A model generated the notes under the pieces. That model saw only the letters and a list, made by a program, of their open reading frames with translations, did not search any database and was not told the DNA's origin. The translations under genes and the position numbers were made by a program. This document shows, one piece after another, positions 45,170 to 53,716 of a DNA stretch of 59,942 nucleotides. How positions within the stretch are numbered: the stretch's first letter is position 1; every line of letters begins with the position of its first letter. This DNA is from an uncultured Bacteroidia bacterium (GTDB lineage Bacteria; Bacteroidota; Bacteroidia; J057; CALLMJ01), in the NCBI GenBank assembly GCA_938006875.1, contig CALLMJ010000025.1, positions 1 to 59,942 on the forward strand, read 5' to 3'.

Positions 45170-46702
45170 CTAAGGCTTTGAATAGTCATAAATAAAATTG
45201 GATAAATCAGGATAATTTTTGGGTCTTTTTCTTTCATAATCTAAAATTTTATTTCCTAATTCTTTCAGGAAAGGTAAACCTAAATTAAAATAGTCATAGC
45301 GATCGTCACCAATAATTTGATTTTCATTAACATAAACAGTTGCACTTAAAAAAAATTCCGCTTTTTTCTCAAAATCTATAATATAAGCTACATCCGTCAA
45401 AAAACCGACAGCCATTCCTACTTTATTGAAAATGCGAATATTAGGAATTGTGTCTTTGCCTTGTCCACCGTAAATAAAATATTTCATTCGTCCATTTTCA
45501 TAATAACTGAATTGTTTTTTGTTTAAGTCAGGGTCTTTACTTTCTGAGGGATACATGGACATATATTTACGTATTAAGTTATATTCTTCTTGTTTGAGTT
45601 TAAAACGTTTGGTTTTGGGTAAAGTATTGGGCATTATAATGGCAATCAGCATTTCATGTAAATCTTTTAAGGAAATGTAAGAATATTTATGTGGTTCTAA
45701 CCCACCTTGTACAGCAGTGTAACCGTTCCAAGAAAATTTGCCAATTTTATCCGTTTTTACATGGGGTAGAGCATAAGAAGAGTCACAAACTGTTGCGGGT
45801 TGTTGATAAATAACAGAATCATAGTGGTAAAATTTGATAGGATTGATGTATTTATGTTCTTCAATTTTGCAATACGTAAAAAGCCTTTGAATGATACGAG
45901 TAGATTTATAGCCTCTTGCACGCAAAGTATCATTGATGTAATAGGGTGTAAGAAACTCAAAAAGTCTATCATAGCCCGGATTATCTGAAATAAGGAAAAT
46001 TTTTTTAATGTAACCTTTGATGGTAGGAATACCTGAAGCCATATCAGGGTCTTTGGTTACAGGATCCATTTGGCAATATCGGCTTTTTTCATTTACGATT
46101 TTGGTATCCCAGTTCAAGTTAGGAATATTTAAATTTTTAAGTTTTTCTAAGGCTAAAGCAGTTACAGGCATTTTTAAGCAAGATGCTGGATAAAAGTATT
46201 CTGTGGTATCTAAACGGTAAATGTGGTGAGTAAGTTTGGGTATATTTTTGGAATTTCTATCAATTTGAGTGTAAATAAGTTGAAAACGATATTTTTCAGG
46301 ATTTTGTAAAATTTTTTGAAATTCTGGGGAAAGGTTTTTAAAAAGACTATCCAATAAAGGGGATTTTTTGTCAGGGAAAGTTGGGTATTCTTTTGGATTT
46401 TGGGAGTTATTAGAAGGATTTTTGGTGTTTTTCAGGTTTTGAGTTTTAGATTGATTTTTGATGTTTTGGGGGTAGGAATATAAATGAAAAAATGTAATCA
46501 AAACGAAAAGAAGTAAGGCTTTTGGGCACTGCCTTTGAACGAAGCGAAAAGAATTGTGATATATTGACCTTGCCGAAATGCTGAAACGAAGTGAAACCAG
46601 TATCAGCCTGACTCGCAGCGTAGCATAGCATATCAAGAGACAAGCCCAAATTAAAGGTCTTATTCGTTTGGCTAAAGGAAAATTTGTGTTATTAGGCTTC
46701 AT
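45170..46702 (-). CDS. Secreted serine hydrolase of the class A beta-lactamase fold, N-terminus interrupted by a repeat
   Basis: 510 residues from ATG 46702. Residues 1-18 (MKPNNTNFPLAKRIRPLI) are followed by about 42 residues encoded by repeat copy D, then a signal-like core KALLLFVLITFFHLYSYPQ. The hydrolase domain has SxxK as SCLK (Ser174, Lys177), SDN as ISDNPGYDRLFEF and KxG as KVGMAVGFLTD. The omega-loop glutamate of true beta-lactamases is not apparent, so a peptidase/esterase role is as likely as beta-lactam hydrolysis. The real start is unclear; a TTG within the hydrophobic core is the only later candidate I see. Confidence 0.75.
   Translation of the reverse strand: MKPNNTNFPLAKRIRPLIWACLLICYATLRVRLILVSLRFSISARSIYHNSFRFVQRQCPKALLLFVLITFFHLYSYPQNIKNQSKTQNLKNTKNPSNNSQNPKEYPTFPDKKSPLLDSLFKNLSPEFQKILQNPEKYRFQLIYTQIDRNSKNIPKLTHHIYRLDTTEYFYPASCLKMPVTALALEKLKNLNIPNLNWDTKIVNEKSRYCQMDPVTKDPDMASGIPTIKGYIKKIFLISDNPGYDRLFEFLTPYYINDTLRARGYKSTRIIQRLFTYCKIEEHKYINPIKFYHYDSVIYQQPATVCDSSYALPHVKTDKIGKFSWNGYTAVQGGLEPHKYSYISLKDLHEMLIAIIMPNTLPKTKRFKLKQEEYNLIRKYMSMYPSESKDPDLNKKQFSYYENGRMKYFIYGGQGKDTIPNIRIFNKVGMAVGFLTDVAYIIDFEKKAEFFLSATVYVNENQIIGDDRYDYFNLGLPFLKELGNKILDYERKRPKNYPDLSNFIYDYSKP
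46524..46647 (-). repeat. Dispersed repeat, copy D, inside a coding frame
   Basis: On the minus strand it runs from GGGCTTGTC (46647-46639) to GGCAGTGCCC (46533-46524), 124 bp. It contains CAGCATTTCGGCAAGG and TCAATATATCACAATTCTTT, nearly identical to copies A and C. It is free of stops in two minus-strand frames, one of which is the hydrolase frame. Confidence 0.8.
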
Positions 46703-46705
46703 GAT

Positions 46706-46963
46706 TTACAAAAATAGAGAATTTATAGAATGAATATGAGATTTTTTATACACCTCAAAAGAAAATCGTAATATTTTGAAATCATAAGGATTGAATTCAG
46801 GAATTATGCATAAAAAAGAAAAAATCAAGAAAATAAGTACATGGACAAAGAGGTTCAATGAAAGGTATGTGATAGAAAGGAAAAACCCAAACACATACAA
46901 AACACGTTTATAGGCTTTCTGTGCTCTTGATGAGAAGAAACGCGATTTACCTGCATAATACAA
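46706..46963 (-). CDS. Small hydrophobic membrane protein, hypothetical
   Basis: 85 residues from TTG 46963. RAQKAYKRVLYVFGFFLSIT followed by YLSLNLFVHVLIFLIFSFLC gives one long or two short membrane helices, and the tail contains IIPEFNPYDFKI. The pattern resembles small Bacteroidota membrane proteins with an RAQKxYKxVLYxxGF motif, as far as I recall. No ATG is available near the start. It ends 3 nt before the hydrolase ATG. The 246 bp between it and lolD are AT-rich. Confidence 0.4.
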   Translation of the reverse strand: MYYAGKSRFFSSRAQKAYKRVLYVFGFFLSITYLSLNLFVHVLIFLIFSFLCIIPEFNPYDFKILRFSFEVYKKSHIHSINSLFL

Positions 46964-47157
46964 GAAAAAATTCCCTAATTTCTGGTAATTTTTCTAATAT
47001 TCCTGATTTAAACAAAAAAATACTCAGAAAAAAATTTCCGAGTTTTACAACGGACTTAACACATATGTAAACCTATAAAAACTTTTGATTCTACGAAATT
47101 GAATTCACCCAAATAAATATAAAAATTTAAAGGTTTTTATTTCATCTTGGTTTGATG

Positions 47158-47165
47158 TATTTTTG
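47158..47165 (+). promoter_or_regulatory. -7 box upstream of the LolD-like gene
   Basis: TATTTTTG matches TAnnTTTG, 44 nt before ATG 47210; the -33 region holds only a T-run at 47134-47138. Confidence 0.35.
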
Positions 47166-47209
47166 TGTTTATTGCTTCTTAAAGAAGTGAATTTATAAAA
47201 AATTGATTT

Positions 47210-47863
47210 ATGCTAAAAGCTGAAAATATTACCAAAAAATATGGAGATTTAACCGTTTTAAATGATGTAAGTTTAGAAGTTCAAAAAGCGGAGATGGTGT
47301 GTTTATTGGGTTATTCTGGTGCTGGGAAAAGTACTTTATTGCATATATTGGGGACATTAGATGAACCTAATTCTGGTTCTATATTTTTTCATCAACAAAC
47401 TGTTCATCAGTGGAATGAAAATCAAAAATCTCAATATAGAAACGAAAGTTTAGGATTTGTTTTTCAATTTCATCATTTATTGGAAGAATTTCAAGCGATT
47501 GAGAATGTTGCTATACCCGCAATGATTAAAGGTATACCCCAAAAACAAGCCTTTGAAGAAGCAAAAAAAATTTTGATTCGAGTAGGTTTAAAAGAAAGAT
47601 TACATCATTTACCCTCGCAATTATCTGGGGGAGAACAACAAAGAGTTGCCGTAGCAAGAGCTTTAATCAATAAACCGGAAATCATTTTAGCCGATGAACC
47701 TACTGGAAATTTGGATTCTTATCATACCGATGAACTTTTTAATCTATTTTTAGAACTCAATCAAGAATATCAAATTGCATTTTTAATAGCTACTCATAAT
47801 TTAAAATTGCCTGAACTTGCTCATAGAACCTTAAAAATTCAAAAAGGAAAAATTGTAGAGTAA
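47210..47863 (+). CDS. lolD: LolD-like ABC transporter ATP-binding protein
   Basis: 217 residues. Walker A GYSGAGKSTLLHILG, Q-loop FQFHHLLEEF, signature LSGGEQQRVAVARAL, Walker B EIILADEPTGNLD and the H-loop IATHNLKL are all intact. The FHHLLEEFxAxENVAIP pattern is typical of the LolD group that, with LolC/E, releases lipoproteins from the inner membrane. No permease gene is adjacent, so substrate assignment is by similarity only. Confidence 0.85.
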   Translation: MLKAENITKKYGDLTVLNDVSLEVQKAEMVCLLGYSGAGKSTLLHILGTLDEPNSGSIFFHQQTVHQWNENQKSQYRNESLGFVFQFHHLLEEFQAIENVAIPAMIKGIPQKQAFEEAKKILIRVGLKERLHHLPSQLSGGEQQRVAVARALINKPEIILADEPTGNLDSYHTDELFNLFLELNQEYQIAFLIATHNLKLPELAHRTLKIQKGKIVE

Positions 47864-47900
47864 TTTCAAAGAATGATTTTTAAATTTTATAATCCGTATA

Positions 47901-47908
47901 TAATTTTG
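47901..47908 (+). promoter_or_regulatory. -7 box of the Ppx/GppA gene, almost leaderless
   Basis: TAATTTTG ends 4 nt before ATG 47913, as at recN. The -33 region holds only a T-run near 47877-47880. Confidence 0.45.
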
Positions 47909-47912
47909 TAGC

Positions 47913-49484
47913 ATGGAAAAAGAATCCGTTGCTGTTATTGATATTGGTACCAATACTTTTCATTTGCTTATTACAGAAGTAAACTCGGAAGGTGAATTTT
48001 ATGTAAAACATAAATTTAAAGAAATGGTCAAATTAGGAGAAGGAGGTATTGACACCGATATTATTACTGAGGCTGCTTTTCAAAGAGGTTTAAATGCTTT
48101 AAAGGTTTTTTCTCAATATATTCAACAACACAAATGCAATCGCATCATAGCTTTTGCAACCTCAGCAATTAGAACAGCAAAAAATGGAAAAGATTTTATC
48201 AATAAAGTTTATGAACAAACTGGTATTGAAATTAAAGTAATCAATGGAAATGAAGAAGCCGCTTTAATTTATGAAGGAGTAAGAAATGGAATACAACTAT
48301 CGAACCAAGAACCTGTTTTAATTATGGACATCGGCGGAGGTTCCGTAGAATTTATTGTTGCTAATAGTTTACATCCTTTGTTATTAAGAAGCTTAAAATT
48401 AGGAGCTTCTCGTATTTACGAAACCTTTAAACCTTCTGACCCAATGACCCCTCAACAAATTACCTTAATAGAAAATTTTTATTATCAAGAACTCAAATCT
48501 TTGTTTGAAGAAGTCAAAGAATTTAATATAAAAAAAATTATTGGTACAAGTGGAGCATTTGAAACACTAGCAACTATGATTGCTTACCAAAATGGTGATA
48601 ATTTATCTGCCTCTGGAAATATTAATGGTTATCGATTTTATTCTGAACAATTTTCTAATGTTTTCCAACTATTAATAAATTCTAATCGAGAACAAAGATT
48701 ACAAATTCAAGGTATGGATAAACAAAGAGTAGATTTAATCAATGTTGCCGCTTTGTTGATTGCTACTGTACAAAAACATTTGAATATTGAACAATTTATT
48801 GTTTCTAATTACGCATTAAAAGATGGCATTTTTTATACTCATTTGGGTTCAAAAGTTCATGGAATAGGGGCTTCCTCCGCAAATGAAAAATCTTTAAGAG
48901 ATAAATCAGTTTCCAATTTGTGCAAAAAATATAATTGTGTTGAACAACATACAAACAAAGTTCTTCAAATTGCATTATCTTTATTTGAACAAACCAAAGA
49001 ACTGCATTGGTATGGAGATTTAGAGAAAGAGTTGCTAACTCATTCTGCTTTATTACATGATGTTGGGTATTTTATACATCGCTCTGGGCATCATAAGCAC
49101 GGGCAATATATTATTATGAACTCCCAATTACCAGGTTTTTCTAATGATGAATTGTTATTAATTGGGAATATTGTTCGTTATCATAGAAAAAGTTTACCTT
49201 CTAAAGAACATCCTTACTATAATGTTTTAACTCCTGAACATAAAACCATGGTAAAAAAATTAGCTTCCTTTTTAAGGTTAGCTGACCATTTAGACAAAGG
49301 GCATCGTGGCTTAGTACAAAAATTAATGGTTCATTGCACTCCCCAAATGGTTCATATTGATGTGATTGCTAATGAAGATATTTCTCCAGAATTAGAAGCC
49401 GCAAATAAAGAAAAAGCACTTTTTGAAGATGCTTTTAAAGTGAAATTAACGCTTCAAGCCATTACTCAAAACGTAAATGTTTAA
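47913..49484 (+). CDS. ppx: Ppx/GppA phosphatase with C-terminal HD domain
   Basis: 523 residues. The ASKHA core has AVIDIGTNTFHLLITEV, FATSAIRTAKNGKDF, VLIMDIGGGSVEFIVANS and IIGTSGAFETLATM. From about residue 320 an HD-type helical domain follows (HSALLHDVGYFIHRSGHHKH, LASFLRLADHLDKGHRG). The family hydrolyses polyphosphate and/or pppGpp. It ends 3 nt before trmD, suggesting an operon. Confidence 0.93.
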   Translation: MEKESVAVIDIGTNTFHLLITEVNSEGEFYVKHKFKEMVKLGEGGIDTDIITEAAFQRGLNALKVFSQYIQQHKCNRIIAFATSAIRTAKNGKDFINKVYEQTGIEIKVINGNEEAALIYEGVRNGIQLSNQEPVLIMDIGGGSVEFIVANSLHPLLLRSLKLGASRIYETFKPSDPMTPQQITLIENFYYQELKSLFEEVKEFNIKKIIGTSGAFETLATMIAYQNGDNLSASGNINGYRFYSEQFSNVFQLLINSNREQRLQIQGMDKQRVDLINVAALLIATVQKHLNIEQFIVSNYALKDGIFYTHLGSKVHGIGASSANEKSLRDKSVSNLCKKYNCVEQHTNKVLQIALSLFEQTKELHWYGDLEKELLTHSALLHDVGYFIHRSGHHKHGQYIIMNSQLPGFSNDELLLIGNIVRYHRKSLPSKEHPYYNVLTPEHKTMVKKLASFLRLADHLDKGHRGLVQKLMVHCTPQMVHIDVIANEDISPELEAANKEKALFEDAFKVKLTLQAITQNVNV

Positions 49485-49487
49485 TTC

Positions 49488-50186
49488 ATGCGTATTGATA
49501 TTTTAAGTTGTGTACCCGATTTATTGCATAGCCCATTAAATCATAGCATTTTAAAAAGAGCTCAACAAAAAAAATTATTAGAAGTTTTTGTACATAATTT
49601 AAGAGATTATAGTTTAGATAAACATAAAAGCGTAGATGATTACCCATTTGGTGGCGGTGCAGGTATGGTTTTGACGGCTCCTCCCTTAGCTCATGCCATA
49701 AATTCCTTATGCCAAAATATTCTTTATGACGAAATTATCTTTTTAACTCCAGACGGTGAAACCTTTAATCAAAAAATGGCTAATCAGCTTTCCTTAAAAC
49801 AAAATCTGTTGTTAATAGCTGGTCATTATAAAGGAATTGACCAAAGAATTAGAGATAAGTATATCACCAAAGAAATTTCTATTGGAGATTATGTTTTATC
49901 AGGCGGGGAACTACCTGCTTTAATTCTGGTTGATGCTATTGGTAGATTAATACCCGGTGTCCTTGGAGATGAAACTTCTGCTTTATCCGACTCCTTCCAA
50001 AATATTTTATTAGATGCTCCTTGTTATACAAGACCTGCTATTTTTGAAGGTTTAAAAGTCCCTGAAATTTTATTATCCGGAGACCATCAAAAAATTGAAG
50101 AATGGAGATTAAACCAATCTATTGAAAAAACCCAAAAGTTAAGACCCGATTTATATGCTGAATGGGAAAAGTCCGAGTTGTCCTAA
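49488..50186 (+). CDS. trmD: tRNA (guanine(37)-N1)-methyltransferase
   Basis: 232 residues, SPOUT fold. PFGGGAGMVLTAPPLAHAI, IAGHYKGIDQRIRDKYI, ISIGDYVLSGGELPALILVD and LLDAPCYTRPAIFEGLKVPE are family signatures covering the trefoil-knot SAM pocket. It methylates G37 and prevents +1 frameshifting. Unlike many bacteria it is not next to rpsP, rimM or rplS. Confidence 0.97.
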   Translation: MRIDILSCVPDLLHSPLNHSILKRAQQKKLLEVFVHNLRDYSLDKHKSVDDYPFGGGAGMVLTAPPLAHAINSLCQNILYDEIIFLTPDGETFNQKMANQLSLKQNLLLIAGHYKGIDQRIRDKYITKEISIGDYVLSGGELPALILVDAIGRLIPGVLGDETSALSDSFQNILLDAPCYTRPAIFEGLKVPEILLSGDHQKIEEWRLNQSIEKTQKLRPDLYAEWEKSELS

Positions 50187-50212
50187 AAGATTAATTTAAA
50201 TCTAAAATTTTG

Positions 50213-50220
50213 TATATTTG
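50213..50220 (+). promoter_or_regulatory. -7 box upstream of gene 50237
   Basis: TATATTTG, with TTA 19 nt upstream at 50191-50193. The next in-frame ATG downstream is 50237, supporting that start over 50210. Confidence 0.45.
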
Positions 50221-50236
50221 TAAAGTTATTGTATGT

Positions 50237-51193
50237 ATGATTAAATTTATTTTGAGGTTATTCTTTGGGCTTTTCGGTTTAACAGTTTATTCACAAGATA
50301 GCATTTTTAAAAATAACAATGAAATTATTCAATCCAAGATTTTGGAAGTAAATGAAAAGGATATAAAATACAAACTATTTCATGAACCCGAAGGACCTTT
50401 ATTTATTTTGCCTATTACACAAATCAAAAAAATCCAACTTCAAGGTGGTACTGTAATTCAATTTAATAACAAAAAAAATAATAAAGAAGAAGAATTTCAG
50501 GAACTCACTGATAAAGAAAAACTTATTTTAGAAAAGCAAAAAGCGGTAATGATTGATTTTTTTTCACCTGTTTTTGGTCATGCGGGAGGAGGTTATCAGT
50601 GGTTATTAAATCCCAAAATGATTGGTCAAGTGAAAGTTGGATATATTGGAATTAGTAGTAGTAATGATAGCCTTGATAGAGAAGTATTTACCCAGTACGG
50701 TCTTTATGTTTCGCCATCAATAAAGTTAAAAACAGATTTGGATTTTTTGAAATATGGTTTGATTGCTATCAATCCAATTATTGGGGTTGCTGCTTTGTTG
50801 TTAAATAAAAACAAAAAGAAACTTATGCACCCTTTGAATACTTCTTACATAAAACCACAACTTTCCTTAGCCTATAAAAGAACTACCGAAACTGTTTTTA
50901 TTTCTAACCCACCGGGCGTTTTTCCTCAACATGTAAACAGAAAAGCTGACTTTAATAATTATAGTGCTGCCATCAATGTCTGTTTTGGTCAACAAATTTT
51001 AATTGCGGATTTTTTATTATTTGATTACTTTTTGGGTATGGGTTATGGTTTTTATACAAAACAAATTGTAAGTGGGTTGGGTACACCCATTAATGACGGT
51101 TTTGATTATTTTCATAGTCATATTATTATTAGAACCAATTCTATTCCTTTAACTCTTACTGGAGGATTTAGTTTCGGAATTTTAATGAAATAA
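50237..51193 (+). CDS. Secreted protein of unknown function
   Basis: 318 residues from ATG 50237 with signal peptide MIKFILRLFFGLFGLTVYSQ. An N-terminal domain (IIQSKILEVNEKDIKYKLF, FILPITQIKKIQLQGGTVIQ) is of the type often seen in Bacteroidota proteins that describe themselves by a GGxxIxAKVxEV motif. The rest has alternating strands compatible with an outer-membrane barrel or a lipid-associated fold (QVKVGYIGISSSNDSL, LTLTGGFSFGILMK). Its stop directly abuts that of the convergent antiporter gene. Confidence 0.75.
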   Translation: MIKFILRLFFGLFGLTVYSQDSIFKNNNEIIQSKILEVNEKDIKYKLFHEPEGPLFILPITQIKKIQLQGGTVIQFNNKKNNKEEEFQELTDKEKLILEKQKAVMIDFFSPVFGHAGGGYQWLLNPKMIGQVKVGYIGISSSNDSLDREVFTQYGLYVSPSIKLKTDLDFLKYGLIAINPIIGVAALLLNKNKKKLMHPLNTSYIKPQLSLAYKRTTETVFISNPPGVFPQHVNRKADFNNYSAAINVCFGQQILIADFLLFDYFLGMGYGFYTKQIVSGLGTPINDGFDYFHSHIIIRTNSIPLTLTGGFSFGILMK

Positions 51194-52660
51194 TTAAGGT
51201 GGATAAGCTAAACATTTTCTTACTTCATCAAAATCTTGTTCACTATCTGCAAGAACCATCAATACATCATTGGCTTTAATTACTGTTGAACCACCGGGAC
51301 GTATAAATTCATCATTCCTTTTAATCATGATAATAAAAGCAGATTTTGGAAAATTCAAATCTACAATTTTTTTGTTTATAGAATAATCATGAGGTTGAAC
51401 TGTAATTTCTTGTAGTAAATGTTTGGGTAAATCAAAGAAAAGTTGGTCAATTTCGGTTAAGGGTTTATTGGGGTCTGGAGTAGCTAATTTTAACCATTTT
51501 GCAATTAAGCCAAGCGTAGTGCCTTGAATTAAAACAGATGTTACGGAAATAAAAAATACAATATTAAAAATGCTGTGGGATTTTTCTATTCCAGCTAAAA
51601 GCGGATAAGTAGCAAACACTATAGGTACTGCACCTCTAAATCCCACCCAACCTATAAAAATTTTGGTTTTCCAGTCTAATTTAAAAAGTGATAAAGCGAA
51701 AAAAACACTTAATGGTCTTGCAATAAAAATTAAAAATAAAGAAATCATGATTCCAATACTTATATAATTAACCATCTGAGAAGGAAAAACGAGTAACCCT
51801 AAGGTTAAAAACAAAACAATTTGCATCAGCCATGCCATCCCATCATACATTTTGATAATGGTTTTTTTATGAATTAGTTCTTGATTTCCCAGATAAACAG
51901 AACTTAAATAAATTGCTAAGAAACCATTTCCACCCATAAAATCTGTGGAAGAAAAAGTCATAAACATTAAAGCTATACATAAAACAGGGTATAAACCTTC
52001 AAAATCTAAACGAATATTGTTAATAATCCATTTACTTAATTTCCCCCAAACTAAACCCAAAATTGTACCTAAAATCATTTGTTTTAGAAATAATGGGATG
52101 ATTGAAAAGATGTTTTTTTCAGGGAATTGGATTAAAGACAAGAAAGCAATTGTCAAAACATAAGCCATGGGGTCATTACTACCACTTTCAAGTTCTAAAA
52201 TGGGTCTAATATTATTTTTAAGAGTTAAATTTTTAGAACGAAGTATAGAAAAAACAGCGGCAGCATCGGTAGAAGAAACAATTGCTCCTAATAACATACT
52301 TTCATAAAAATTAAAATCGGTTACAGTATTCACAAATACACCTACTAAAGTAGCAGTGAATAACACACCCAAGGTAGACAAAGCAATCCCTTTTTTCCAT
52401 ATCGGTTTAATAGAATTTAAGTTTGTTTCTAAACCACCAGAAAAAAGAATAAAATTCAAAGAAACTATTCCAATAAATTGAGCAAATTTGGGATTATCAA
52501 AATAAATTCCACCAATTCCATCAGAACCCGCTAACATCCCAACCGTTAAAAATAACAATAAAGTAGGGACACCAAATTTATAAGAAGTTTTTCCAGCTAT
52601 AATACTCAAAAACAAAAGTATGGAACCAATAAAAAGTATATTTTCAGTAGAAAGAGTCAT
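51194..52660 (-). CDS. K+/H+ antiporter, CvrA/NhaP2 type
   Basis: 488 residues. About 12 membrane helices of the CPA1 type include FILFSGGLETNLNSIKPIWK, GAIVSSTDAAAVFSILRSKN and LELESGSNDPMAYVLTIAFL with the ion-coupling Asp residues, and GWVGFRGAVPIVFATYP. A C-terminal RCK_C/TrkA_C domain (about 400-488) would bind a regulator. It likely expels K+ for protons. Confidence 0.9.
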   Translation of the reverse strand: MTLSTENILFIGSILLFLSIIAGKTSYKFGVPTLLLFLTVGMLAGSDGIGGIYFDNPKFAQFIGIVSLNFILFSGGLETNLNSIKPIWKKGIALSTLGVLFTATLVGVFVNTVTDFNFYESMLLGAIVSSTDAAAVFSILRSKNLTLKNNIRPILELESGSNDPMAYVLTIAFLSLIQFPEKNIFSIIPLFLKQMILGTILGLVWGKLSKWIINNIRLDFEGLYPVLCIALMFMTFSSTDFMGGNGFLAIYLSSVYLGNQELIHKKTIIKMYDGMAWLMQIVLFLTLGLLVFPSQMVNYISIGIMISLFLIFIARPLSVFFALSLFKLDWKTKIFIGWVGFRGAVPIVFATYPLLAGIEKSHSIFNIVFFISVTSVLIQGTTLGLIAKWLKLATPDPNKPLTEIDQLFFDLPKHLLQEITVQPHDYSINKKIVDLNFPKSAFIIMIKRNDEFIRPGGSTVIKANDVLMVLADSEQDFDEVRKCLAYPP

Positions 52661-52761
52661 GAAGTTTTGAATTGAAATACAAAATAAACAAAATTAGAAG
52701 ATTATTTTCTTCCATTTACTTCACAAAAATATTTGATTAAGTTCAGAGTCAAATAGCAATT

Positions 52762-53658
52762 TTATATTGATATTTCTTTTCTTTTTTTTAAATATACTTT
52801 TTGAAGTTCCAGTTTCAATGTTTCTTTTTTTTCAAAAATGATTTGTTTATCAATTTTTTCTGAAGCGTAAAAAATACGGTCTTCAAGTTGGCATAACTCA
52901 ATAAATAACTGCTTATTTTCTAATAAAGGAAAATTTTCAATCCATATTTGAAATTCTTTTAAAGTTAAGCTGGCTGGTTGTACTGAATTTTGAACACCTA
53001 AATAATTTTTCCACAATTGATTCAATTCATAAATTAAATTTTTGACATCAGATTTTTCAAATATTAAATCCAATTGATTTTGAATAGTTTTCCACTCGTA
53101 CTGGATTTTTCGTAAAATCAACCATTTCATAATTTTTTTTCTAAAGAAAATAATTACCAAGCTAATCAAAAATAAAGAAATTAAAGTTAGACCAAACCAT
53201 AAAGCATAATCAGGTTCAATAGGAACTTTATAAAGTTCTGTATGTATTAGGTAGGGTGTTTTATCAGAAAAATCAAAAACTTTTCTTTGAAAAGGGATAG
53301 AAGCCACATCACTTTTTAAATGAGTGGTGTCCAATCTAAAAACGTATGAATAAGGCAATTGTATTTTTTGAATACTGTCAATTTGAAAAGAAGTTAAATA
53401 ATATATGACACTATCTTTTGCATAGTTATCTTCAATTTGTGTAAGAAAATATTTTTTTGAGTGTAATTCAAAAGGTACAAAATCTTTGGTGGAATCAGGG
53501 AAAATGATGGTATAACCAATTGGGTAACGAATAGAATAGGATAAAGGAGTTGGATACCCTAATGCAATAGAATCAGAAAGCCAAGTAATTTTAGATTGGA
53601 CTTGAGCTTGTAAAAAAATAGGTATCAATACTAAAATGAAAATCAAAAAATTTTTCAT
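52762..53658 (-). CDS. Membrane protein of unknown function, BatD/DUF4381-like layout
   Basis: 298 residues. A signal peptide (MKNFLIFILVLIPIFLQAQ) precedes an extracytoplasmic beta-rich region up to about 150, a membrane helix (WFGLTLISLFLISLVIIFF) and a cytoplasmic helical domain with LIYELNQLWKNYLGVQNSVQ, SLTLKEFQIWIENFPLLENK and LEDRIFYAS. The same layout is common in proteins of MoxR/DUF58/Bat clusters, and a DUF58 gene lies about 1.2 kb away, divergently transcribed. This assignment is tentative. It lies 58 nt downstream of lptC. Confidence 0.65.
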   Translation of the reverse strand: MKNFLIFILVLIPIFLQAQVQSKITWLSDSIALGYPTPLSYSIRYPIGYTIIFPDSTKDFVPFELHSKKYFLTQIEDNYAKDSVIYYLTSFQIDSIQKIQLPYSYVFRLDTTHLKSDVASIPFQRKVFDFSDKTPYLIHTELYKVPIEPDYALWFGLTLISLFLISLVIIFFRKKIMKWLILRKIQYEWKTIQNQLDLIFEKSDVKNLIYELNQLWKNYLGVQNSVQPASLTLKEFQIWIENFPLLENKQLFIELCQLEDRIFYASEKIDKQIIFEKKETLKLELQKVYLKKRKEISI

Positions 53659-53716
53659 TGAGAATTACCAACAAACATACACATAAATTTTTATTTACTC
53701 AAACTTCATCTTGAAA

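Noticed and set aside
46446-46649. 67-codon frame on the minus strand through repeat copy D
   Set aside because: It overlaps the hydrolase frame; its similarity to the repeat C reading (QHFGxxNISQ) is just the shared repeat DNA read in the same frame.
45170-46702. Beta-lactamase resistance gene
   Set aside because: SxxK, SDN and KxG are present, but the omega-loop glutamate needed for beta-lactam hydrolysis is not visible, so a resistance role is not supported.
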